From Planctomycetota bacterium (GTDB taxonomy: Bacteria; Planctomycetota; UBA1135; GCA-002686595), in assembly GCA_022446815.1 (NCBI GenBank), contig JAKVCD010000009.1, positions 1-64,000 of the forward strand: DNA of 64,000 nucleotides, in the 5' to 3' direction. This document shows positions 57,482-64,000 of this stretch, piece after piece (position 1 is the first letter of the stretch; the number at the start of each line of letters is the position of its first letter). Both the position numbers and the translations under genes were made by a program. The notes below the pieces were generated by a model, which was not told where the DNA came from, searched no databases, and saw only the letters and a list, made by a program, of their open reading frames with translations.

Positions 57482-59164
57482 TCAGGGCCGGAGCGCGTGC
57501 CAGGAAATCGGTCCGAGCTTGGCCAGGCTCGGGGACGCTTCCCAGGAGCAGAGTGCGCGGCCAGCGCCCAGCGCGCCCCGGTGGCCTGTGAACCATAGAG
57601 GCTCGATGAGAGGGGCAAAGGGCCCCTCGACGACTGCCTTCTGGACGCGATCAAAGAAGCGGGTGTTGTGCACGAAGCCGCGGCCGCTCTGGATGTCGCT
57701 CAGCGGATGCCCAGGGTGAGCCCCCCAAGGGGTGGCGACCAGCCCGAAGCTGAGCGCGCCCCAGTGGTTCACTACGACGCTGCCGTACCGGAGATCTCGT
57801 ATCGCAGCCTCATAGGCTGCTCTGTGCTGCCGCTTGGCGCGTGGGTCGATGACGAGGCTCATCGAGAGCGTTCCGAAGAGGACGTCGTTACAGAAGTCTG
57901 TCGCGCGCGCGAGGAAATCGGAGGGGTCGTCCGCCTGGAGCGCGGTCTCAGCTAAGACTCCACACCAAGCCTCATTTCTGAAGGCGTGTGCGCCTGTGTC
58001 TTCGCAGTCAAGGTCGGTCGTGATGAGCCAAGGCAAGTGTCCCTCAGAGGGTGCGCCTAGGCGCTCAGCGTTGGGCGCACAGCTTTCAAAGTGCTCGTAT
58101 CGCTCTTCAGAGCCAGGGTAGTAGGGGAGTCGCGAGGGCGTTTGCTCAAGGTGTGCCCGGACGGCGGCTAAGAACTCACCGCGCTGCGCCCAACCTCTCG
58201 CTGTCACTAAGACCTTGGCGGCGTTGCAGTTGAAGGAGGCGTTGTTCACGACCTGCGTCGCGACGTTTCGAGCCTGGAGGTCAAGCTCGCGCCTCGACCA
58301 GTCGCCTGGAACTAAGATCACTGGGGTCACGCAGCCGAGCTCGCTCGTGATCTCTTTCTTCAAGTCAGGGGTCCCTGCGCTCCTGTTCTCCTCGCGCACC
58401 TCCGGGGGGCCCCAGACGATGGCGTCGTGTACGTCCTTGCTGCCCGTGATGTGTACTGTGTCTACGCCCTCGTGATGGACGAGAGCGGCGCCGACCTCAG
58501 CTCCTCCAGCGACCATTCGCAGCCAACCCTCCTCGATCAACCCGGCGAAGGCCGCGCTGTAAATCTCACCGAGGTAGGAGTTCACAGGGTGGAGCTTTAG
58601 CACGCAGGCCTGACGCTCCGCGAAGACCTTGTGCAAGACGTCCATTGCGCCGATCGAGGAGACGTTCCCTGCGCCGAGGACGGCCGCGACCCTGGGCTTG
58701 GTTTCTCCGTCGGTCCAAATCGTCGCGGTGTGAGCGCGCACCTCATTGAGCGGGAGCTCTGGCTCCATCCAGACCTCTGCCTTGAAGCCAGCTAAGACGA
58801 GGCGGTCATTGAAGGTCTCCGGGAAGACCTGAGCCACGGCGCTCCCTGAACGCATCTTGAGCTCCGAATCCTTCAAGAGCGGGGCGCCTGTACGCTCTAG
58901 GTGGGCGAGGGTGGTGCCGAGGGACCGGAGGTGCCTGAGCACGACCACAGGGCCTCCCAGCCACTCCTCTGAGGCCGCAGGAGAGGTGCTTGCGAGCCCT
59001 TTGGCCTCGCAGCCGAGCGCCCCCCAAGTCTCAGCGGCGGCGAGGGTGTCTACCTTGAGGCGCTGAATGAGTCCCAGGAGCGCGCCTGGGCTTGTTTTTG
59101 CGAGTCGTTCCGCCCCTGCTCGACAGGCCGCTACGGACTCGTGGATATTCGCGTTCGGTGTCAT
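57482..59164 (-). CDS. Atypical aldehyde dehydrogenase family protein
   Basis: 560 residues from the ATG at 59164. The ALDH fold is recognisable from VLGAGNVSSIGAMDVLHKVF near 189, LKLHPVNSYLGE, and HITGSKDVHDAIVWG near 262, then the catalytic Cys in NNASFNCNAAKVLV (about Cys327). The ITSELGCVTPVILVPG block carries the general-base Glu. It is about 60-80 residues longer than usual ALDHs, with an N-terminal helical extension (about 1-100). The class is unlike well-known named ALDHs. Its start overlaps the stop of the TrpG-like gene (ATGA). Confidence 0.78.
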   Translation of the reverse strand: MTPNANIHESVAACRAGAERLAKTSPGALLGLIQRLKVDTLAAAETWGALGCEAKGLASTSPAASEEWLGGPVVVLRHLRSLGTTLAHLERTGAPLLKDSELKMRSGSAVAQVFPETFNDRLVLAGFKAEVWMEPELPLNEVRAHTATIWTDGETKPRVAAVLGAGNVSSIGAMDVLHKVFAERQACVLKLHPVNSYLGEIYSAAFAGLIEEGWLRMVAGGAEVGAALVHHEGVDTVHITGSKDVHDAIVWGPPEVREENRSAGTPDLKKEITSELGCVTPVILVPGDWSRRELDLQARNVATQVVNNASFNCNAAKVLVTARGWAQRGEFLAAVRAHLEQTPSRLPYYPGSEERYEHFESCAPNAERLGAPSEGHLPWLITTDLDCEDTGAHAFRNEAWCGVLAETALQADDPSDFLARATDFCNDVLFGTLSMSLVIDPRAKRQHRAAYEAAIRDLRYGSVVVNHWGALSFGLVATPWGAHPGHPLSDIQSGRGFVHNTRFFDRVQKAVVEGPFAPLIEPLWFTGHRGALGAGRALCSWEASPSLAKLGPISWHALRP

Positions 59165-59769
59165 CGCTCTACCCCGCTTGGGGTCGCTTGACCCGCGGCG
59201 CGATGCCCACAACGCGCGAGGAAGTTGCCCAGCAGGGCGTGGCCGTCGCGGGAGAGGATCGACTCAGGATGGAACTGCACGCTCTCGACTGGCCGCTCGC
59301 GGTGCCGGAGGCCCATGATGAGGCCGTCGGTAGTGTGCGCGGTGGCCTGCAAGCACTCTGGAAGGCTTCCTTTCTCGAGGACCAGGCTGTGATAGCGGCC
59401 TGCCGCCACGGGCTGGGGGAGCCCGTTGAAGAGACCCTGGCCGTCGTGGTGGATCGCAGCCTCATGCCCATGCACCGGCTCAGCGCGCACGACGCGCCCA
59501 CCGAAGTGGATGCCGATGGCCTGATGCCCGAGGCAGACCCCAAGGATAGGGAGGCTCTTCGGTGCGCCGCGGAGGCACTCCATCGTGGTCGTGGCAGCCT
59601 CTGGGACGCCTGGGCCAGGACCGAGGACCAAGCCCGCAGGCTCCAGGGCTTGGATCATGCCCCAGCTGGTACGGTCGCAGCGCAAGACCTCGACCTCTGC
59701 GCCCAGCTCCTGGAAGAACTGCGAGAGGTTGAAAGTGAAGGAGTCTCGATTGTCGAGGATGACGATCAC
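59161..59769 (-). CDS. Class I glutamine amidotransferase, TrpG/PabA type
   Basis: 202 residues. MIVILDNRDSFTFNLSQFF start and LGPGPGVPE (about 47-55) identify the anthranilate/aminodeoxychorismate synthase component II subgroup. The catalytic triad Cys is in LGVCLGHQAIG (about 77), with His and Glu in VQFHPES near 168-174. It supplies ammonia from glutamine to a TrpE/PabB partner, which is absent from the window. Instead the next, overlapping gene is an aldehyde dehydrogenase, so the partner is unclear. Divergent from trkA. Confidence 0.85.
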   Translation of the reverse strand: MIVILDNRDSFTFNLSQFFQELGAEVEVLRCDRTSWGMIQALEPAGLVLGPGPGVPEAATTTMECLRGAPKSLPILGVCLGHQAIGIHFGGRVVRAEPVHGHEAAIHHDGQGLFNGLPQPVAAGRYHSLVLEKGSLPECLQATAHTTDGLIMGLRHRERPVESVQFHPESILSRDGHALLGNFLARCGHRAAGQATPSGVER

Positions 59770-59867
59770 TCAGCGCAGGATGCATCTTTTCGTGGGCTGA
59801 AGGCTAAAAAAACGCCCTCTTTGGTCTCCCGTTTGGCGGTAGGGCCTTCGTGGAATAAGGTTCCAAG

Positions 59868-61226
59868 ATGAACATCGCTGTCATCGGAGCAGGGGAGGTG
59901 GGTTTCCACCTCGCTGACATCCTCTCGCGCGAGGGCCACCGCGTGAGCGTGGTGGACAGCGACCCGTCTAAGTCGAGGCGTCTCATGGAGAGCCTCGATG
60001 TACAGGTTGTCGTGGGAGACGGGACGCGGGCTGAGGTCCTCAACTCCGCCGGCGTCTCGAAGGCTGACCTCGTCGTCATCGTTACGAACGCAGATAGGAC
60101 GAATATGCTCGTCTGCGCTCTAGCGAGCCGCCTCGGAGCGAAGCGCACGATCTTGCGCCTGAATGACACCCGCTTGCTTGAGGGCTACCACTACTTCTAC
60201 AAGCAGACTCTTGGCTTCGACGTCGTCCTCTCGACCCAAGATCTCGTCGGGGATGAGATCGTCGGTACCGTCAGGGAGAACCACGCCCTCGAGGTGGAGA
60301 GCTTCGCCGACGGTCGTGTGCAAGTTCGGAGGCTGCGCATACGTGAAGAGTCACAGCTCTTAGAGAAGCCCATCAAGGACCTCGAGCTGCCACGCGGCGT
60401 CCTCATCGGTGGCGTAAGCCGTGGTGACTCCTTCAACGTCCCCGACGGCGCAGACACGCTCCTCGCCGGTGATCAGCTGTACCTGATCGGGACCTCAGAG
60501 AACCTCGACAACTTCGAGCGCATCGCAGGGGCGAAGGTCCTAGGCCGGCGCAGCGTCGTGTTGATGGGCGCGGGAGGCATCGGGCGGCAGATCGCGCGCA
60601 AGCTCGCGGACGTCTCTGGCGTGCACATCCGCGTGATCGAGAGCGACCCTGTGCGAGCGAAGGCGCTCGCTGCGGAGTCCGTGGGTGACCTCATGGTCTT
60701 ACAGGGTGACGCTACCGACATTGACCTCTTGATCGAGGAGCGGATCGGAGAGTCCAACGTCTTCGTCGCCACCTCGGGAGATGACGAACGGAATATGGTG
60801 GCCTGTCAGCTCGCGCGCTCCTTAGGCGTAGAGCGGACTGTGGCCATGGTGAACAAGTCCTCTTATCGGCAGATCTATGACCTGCTGGGGATCGACTTGG
60901 CGATCAGCCCGCGTGTCCTGTGTGCGAACCGCATCCTGCGCTTCGTCCGCTCGACCGCGATCGAGTCTGTGGCCGTCCTCGGAGAGGGCCGCGCGGAGGT
61001 GCTCGATCTTCAGGCGCGCTTCAGGGGTAAGCGCAAGGAGCGCACAATCGACCAGCTGGGCTTACCCAGGGGCTCTGTTGTCGGCGCCATTGTCAGAGAG
61101 GACGGAGTTACAATCCCACACGGTGACAGCGTTGTGCGTGACGGTGACCACGTGATCGTCTTCAGCCTGCCGGAGAATGTCGAGGAGATCCTCGGCGTGT
61201 TCCGCGCCGATGAAGAGGGGAACTAG
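59868..61226 (+). CDS. trkA: Trk potassium uptake regulator TrkA
   Basis: 452 residues. Two tandem RCK units: the first starts MNIAVIGAGEVGFHLADIL (GxGxxG at 7-12), with DSDPSKSRRL. The second begins VVLMGAGGIGRQIARKLADV near 228 with VIESDPVRAKALA. Each unit is followed by a TrkA_C domain (RRLRIREESQLLEKPI; RGKRKERTIDQLGLPRG). Binds NAD(H)/ATP and gates TrkH from the cytoplasmic side. Directly upstream of trkH with 11 bp between. Confidence 0.95.
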   Translation: MNIAVIGAGEVGFHLADILSREGHRVSVVDSDPSKSRRLMESLDVQVVVGDGTRAEVLNSAGVSKADLVVIVTNADRTNMLVCALASRLGAKRTILRLNDTRLLEGYHYFYKQTLGFDVVLSTQDLVGDEIVGTVRENHALEVESFADGRVQVRRLRIREESQLLEKPIKDLELPRGVLIGGVSRGDSFNVPDGADTLLAGDQLYLIGTSENLDNFERIAGAKVLGRRSVVLMGAGGIGRQIARKLADVSGVHIRVIESDPVRAKALAAESVGDLMVLQGDATDIDLLIEERIGESNVFVATSGDDERNMVACQLARSLGVERTVAMVNKSSYRQIYDLLGIDLAISPRVLCANRILRFVRSTAIESVAVLGEGRAEVLDLQARFRGKRKERTIDQLGLPRGSVVGAIVREDGVTIPHGDSVVRDGDHVIVFSLPENVEEILGVFRADEEGN

Positions 61227-61237
61227 GCCGGCGAGTC

Positions 61238-62746
61238 ATGAACCAGCGTGCTGTCGGATGGCTCTTGGGCTGCGTTTCGCTGCTCCTCGCCGGCTTCCTG
61301 CTCGTCCCAGCTGGTATCGGCTACCTCTTTGAGGAGTCGCTGCACGCCCTAGCTTTCCTCTATGCCAGCGGCGTCTCGGCCCTGGTGGGGGCGGTCATGA
61401 TCTTCGGCAACCGTGGCCACACTCTGACTCGCGAGGGGAAGCCGGACTACTTCCGCCGCGAGGGGCTCGCCGTCGTGGCGCTCTCATGGCTCGTCGCCAG
61501 CTCCTTGGGTGCTCTCCCGTATATCTTCACCGAGACGCTCCCGTCTTTCGTCGACGCCTTCTTTGAGACGGCCTCGGGGTTCACCACCACGGGCTCCACC
61601 GTCCTTACAGGTGAGGGGATCGAGGGCATGAGCCACGCGATTGGCTTCTGGCGCTCCTTCACTCAATGGCTCGGCGGTTTCGGGATCGTCATGGTCTTCG
61701 TGGTCCTCTTTCCGACGGGGGGCAGGAGCCTCTTCCGCTCTGAGATCCCTGGGATCACGAGGGAGGCAGGGCATCAGCGCGTCCGCGACAGCGCGCTAGG
61801 GCTCATGCGCCTTTACGTTGGCATGAGTCTCATCGAGTTCCTCCTCTTGTGGTACCTCGATATGACTCCCTTCGACGCGGTGGTGCACACCTTCGCGACG
61901 GTCGCCACTGGAGGCTTCTCGACACACGCTGAGAGTGTGGCCTACTTTATGTCGTGGAAGATCGAGCTCGTGATCGGGTTCTTTATGTTCGCCGCGGGCG
62001 TGAACTTCGCCTTCTACGATCTCTTCGTCCGGGCTGGTTGGCGCCGCGCTTGGGCAGCTCTCTCAAAGTCCATGGAGTTCCGCGTTTACGTGGGGATCGT
62101 CGTGGGTTCGATCCTTTTAATTGCGACTGTCCTGTGGATCTGGGGCGGCGGCGGCGCATCCGACTTAGGGCTCCCGGACTACCGCCAGTACCCCCAGGCG
62201 CTAAGGGACTCCTTCTTTCAGGTCATCGCCTTGTTGACTAGCACGGGCTACGCGACTGCCGACTTTGACCAGTGGCCGCAGTTCTGCCGGATACTGCTGA
62301 TGGGCCTCTGTGTCATCGGGGCCTGCGCCGGCTCCACCTGCGGCGGGCTCAAGGTGGTGCGTTTGGTGATCGTCGCGCGGGCTGCCATACGCGGTGTGCA
62401 GGCCTTCGTCAGGCCGCGTGCGATCCATGAGGTGAAGGTCGACGGCACTGTACTAGAGGAGGGCGTATTGGGTGCGGTGACGGGCTACTTCATCCTCTGG
62501 ATCCTGGTCTTTTCCGGGGGTGTCCTCGCCTTGAGCGGCTACGGGATCCAGCTCGAGGAGTCTGCGACAGCCGTCCTCGCAACCTTGAACAACATCGGCC
62601 CCGGCCTCGGCAAGGTGGGGCCCACAGTGAACTACTCACACTTCCCTGACGGGGTGAAGGTGCTGCTCTCCCTCTTCATGATCCTCGGGAGGCTAGAGTT
62701 CTACGCGGTGGTCGCGCTCTTCGTTCCAGGCTTCTGGCGTCGCTAG
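61238..62746 (+). CDS. trkH: Trk potassium transporter membrane subunit TrkH
   Basis: 502 residues with about ten membrane segments. Filter-like loops of the TrkH/KtrB superfamily: ASGFTTTGSTVL near 111, TVATGGFSTHAESVAYF near 222, LTSTGYATADFDQWP near 336, and LNNIGPGLGKVGPT near 450. Also FRSFTQWLGGFGI, highly typical of TrkH. Moves K+ (with H+ or Na+) into the cell with TrkA. The stop overlaps the convergent lipoprotein gene by 4 bases. Confidence 0.95.
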   Translation: MNQRAVGWLLGCVSLLLAGFLLVPAGIGYLFEESLHALAFLYASGVSALVGAVMIFGNRGHTLTREGKPDYFRREGLAVVALSWLVASSLGALPYIFTETLPSFVDAFFETASGFTTTGSTVLTGEGIEGMSHAIGFWRSFTQWLGGFGIVMVFVVLFPTGGRSLFRSEIPGITREAGHQRVRDSALGLMRLYVGMSLIEFLLLWYLDMTPFDAVVHTFATVATGGFSTHAESVAYFMSWKIELVIGFFMFAAGVNFAFYDLFVRAGWRRAWAALSKSMEFRVYVGIVVGSILLIATVLWIWGGGGASDLGLPDYRQYPQALRDSFFQVIALLTSTGYATADFDQWPQFCRILLMGLCVIGACAGSTCGGLKVVRLVIVARAAIRGVQAFVRPRAIHEVKVDGTVLEEGVLGAVTGYFILWILVFSGGVLALSGYGIQLEESATAVLATLNNIGPGLGKVGPTVNYSHFPDGVKVLLSLFMILGRLEFYAVVALFVPGFWRR

Positions 62747-63402
62747 AGGATGTCTTCGCGGTAGATCCACGGCTTGCGACGGTTGTGGTCACGGCGGTGA
62801 GTCACCAAGCGCCACAGTTGCTGCGGGCCATAAGCGGCTAGATACTCTCGATCGCCCTCCTCCGTTGAAAGGGTGATCACACCCGAGGCGATCCCTACGA
62901 GGCGCATCTTCGAGAGGTCTCCATCAGGGATGGAGTAGATGCCCGCTCCGACTTGATCACTCCGGCCGCGCATCTTCTCAGGGACCGCGAGGAGCAAGCC
63001 AAAGATCTGAGGGTCTTCGAGGACGAGGATGTCCTCTGACCAGACTGTGCCTCCCTCTCGGCCGATGATGGTCAGGATGTCGCCAGGAGTCGGGTCGTCG
63101 AAGGAGAGCGGGACGCTAGGGAGTCTGATCTCGGTCTCCGCAGTGAAGAGGTCTCCACCGAGAGGCTCGATGGCGCTCTTCTCGATGCTCGGCCCGTCGC
63201 CGAACCAGACGGTCATGTCTACGTCTCCAGCGCTCGCGGTGCGACCGAGGAAGACCACGCCGTACTCTGTCGAGACGCCGAGCTCTCGGCCGCCCTCCGT
63301 TTGGATGAGCAGGGTGGGGTCAGCGAGGGTTCGGGTCCCTGCGCAGGAGGCGAGGAGGAGGGGGAGTGCCCAGAGGGCGCTTCGGCTGGTGTTGTATCGC
63401 AT
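62743..63402 (-). CDS. Putative lipoprotein, unknown function
   Basis: 219 residues from the ATG at 63402. Lipobox-like signal MRYNTSRSALWALPLLLASC. Beta-rich mature part with DxDMTVWFGDGPS, then YLAAYGPQQLWRLVTHRRDHNRRKPWIYREDIL at the end (Arg-rich). No family recognised. Follows the TPR protein by 11 bp on the same strand. Confidence 0.6.
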   Translation of the reverse strand: MRYNTSRSALWALPLLLASCAGTRTLADPTLLIQTEGGRELGVSTEYGVVFLGRTASAGDVDMTVWFGDGPSIEKSAIEPLGGDLFTAETEIRLPSVPLSFDDPTPGDILTIIGREGGTVWSEDILVLEDPQIFGLLLAVPEKMRGRSDQVGAGIYSIPDGDLSKMRLVGIASGVITLSTEEGDREYLAAYGPQQLWRLVTHRRDHNRRKPWIYREDIL

Positions 63403-63413
63403 GGAGTCAGTGG

Positions 63414-64000
63414 TCACTTGAACCTCAGGTACCATCGGCGGAACTGCTCATTTTCTGGATCCAACTCCCTGGCTAGCCCTGCCTGGGTCTTGGCCTCGGG
63501 GTTGTCGATGTCAGCCTCTTCATCTCCACCGCCCTGGATACGGAACGAGCCTGCGGTGAAGGCGCTGCTGGTGCGGCCACAGATGAGCTGAGAGAGCTGA
63601 TAGCGGTAGGTCGCGTTCAGGGGATCTAGCTCTACGGCCTTTTTCAGGTCTTCTAGGCCTTGGCTGGAGCTCCCTCCGAAGGCTCGGGCCATGCCACGAG
63701 CGGCGTAGGCGCGAGCGTCAGTGATGCCGCCTTCGATCGCCGCCTCAAGGTCAGGGAGGGCCTTGGCGAACTCGAACATCCGCACAGAGCGGAGCCCGCG
63801 CTTCAGGAGGGCGTCCGGGCCATCGATAGGGATCTCCTTGATGAAGGTCTTCCAGTCGGTCTCTAGCTGCTCAACGTCTTTCACCCCGATGCGCTTGAGG
63901 AGGTGCGAGCGAATCTCGGCTGGGCTTGCCTTGAAGCCCACCCCAGTAGTGTTCGCGGCCGCTACTTGTTGGTACTCGATCCCTTTGAAGCTCGTATAGA
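63414..64000 (-). CDS. TPR-containing protein, 3' part (5' end outside window)
   Basis: The frame stays open to the right edge (reading YTSFKGIEYQQVAAANTTG before the GTG at 63941), so the start lies beyond base 64000. The visible 195 residues end in helical repeats such as ALLKRGLRSVRMFEFAKALPDLEAAI and AYAARGMARAFG with a TPR-like pattern, then DPLNATYRYQLSQLI. The N-terminal domain is not seen. Upstream partner of the lipoprotein gene. Confidence 0.7.
   Translation of the reverse strand, partial: YTSFKGIEYQQVAAANTTGVGFKASPAEIRSHLLKRIGVKDVEQLETDWKTFIKEIPIDGPDALLKRGLRSVRMFEFAKALPDLEAAIEGGITDARAYAARGMARAFGGSSSQGLEDLKKAVELDPLNATYRYQLSQLICGRTSSAFTAGSFRIQGGGDEEADIDNPEAKTQAGLARELDPENEQFRRWYLRFK

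Noticed and set aside
1..64000. tRNA, CRISPR or insertion-sequence features
   Set aside because: No TpsiC-like GGTTCGAATCC arm in a cloverleaf context, no regularly spaced direct repeats, and no transposase-like ORF or terminal inverted repeats were seen.

Overview
The window looks like chromosomal DNA of a high-GC, diderm, marine-type Planctomycetota bacterium. Several things point that way: many secreted sulfatase-superfamily proteins, a TPR/VCBS/ASPIC-UnbV lipoprotein, large beta-propeller and MauG-type c-heme proteins, right-handed beta-helix proteins, a Cys-rich CFGDGSG-type C-terminal domain seen in planctomycete exported proteins, and lipid A genes (lpxB). Taxonomy is inferred from gene content only. 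No tRNA, rRNA, CRISPR array, insertion sequence or prophage was recognised, and no stretch over 300 bases lacks a gene. Genes are tightly packed, with many TGATG, ATGA or GTGA stop/start overlaps and frequent GTG or TTG starts.

Layout. 1-0.5 kb: end of an RGG-tailed DEAD-box RNA helicase with a terminator. 0.7-7.4 kb: exported beta-propeller/di-heme protein, a lipoprotein, and a 1.1-kaa TPR/VCBS/UnbV lipoprotein. 7.6-9.8 kb: translationally coupled DprE2-like and DprE1-like oxidoreductases. 9.8-17.3 kb: a four-gene coupled operon of three paralogous sulfatase-fold enzymes with Thr at the nucleophile position, plus an ApaH-type phosphatase. 17.4-23.2 kb: a membrane protein, a 44-aa basic protein, a CPA2 antiporter coupled to a sialidase-like protein, and a beta-helix protein. 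23.2-25.5 kb: bacterioferritin-like protein and MauG-type peroxidase. 25.7-30.3 kb: DUF455 ferritin-like protein overlapping an ATP-grasp enzyme, signal peptidase I, FabG-like SDR, aldehyde dehydrogenase. 30.3-34.9 kb: FAH-family protein coupled to a Cys-type sulfatase, a prenyltransferase-repeat protein, a small membrane protein.

34.9-36.1 kb: an iodotyrosine-deiodinase-like flavoprotein and a small lipoprotein. 36.1-37.5 kb: ECF sigma, putative anti-sigma and YbjQ. 37.5-43.5 kb: lpxB, a TPR membrane protein, an ABC exporter pair, a WaaP/RIO-like kinase and another Cys-type sulfatase. 43.5-48.4 kb: TPR lipoprotein, cupin, a lower-GC beta-helix lipoprotein, and a fasciclin-CIA30 fusion. 48.6-53.5 kb: divergent FAD amine oxidase plus FeS-type photolyase, then yaaA and a BtuF-like protein. 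53.5-57.4 kb: membrane proteins, a serine beta-lactamase-fold lipoprotein, a YdjM-like protein and an Mpo1-like protein. 57.5-59.8 kb: atypical aldehyde dehydrogenase coupled to a TrpG/PabA amidotransferase. 59.9-62.7 kb: trkA-trkH potassium uptake. 62.7-64 kb: a lipoprotein and a truncated TPR protein.

The most distinctive units are the triple Thr-type sulfatase/ApaH operon, the DprE1/DprE2-like pair outside Actinobacteria, the DUF455/ATP-grasp pair, the IYD-like flavoprotein with intact substrate lid residues, and the divergent fasciclin-CIA30 / amine-oxidase / photolyase locus with repeated AAACGTTCA sites.
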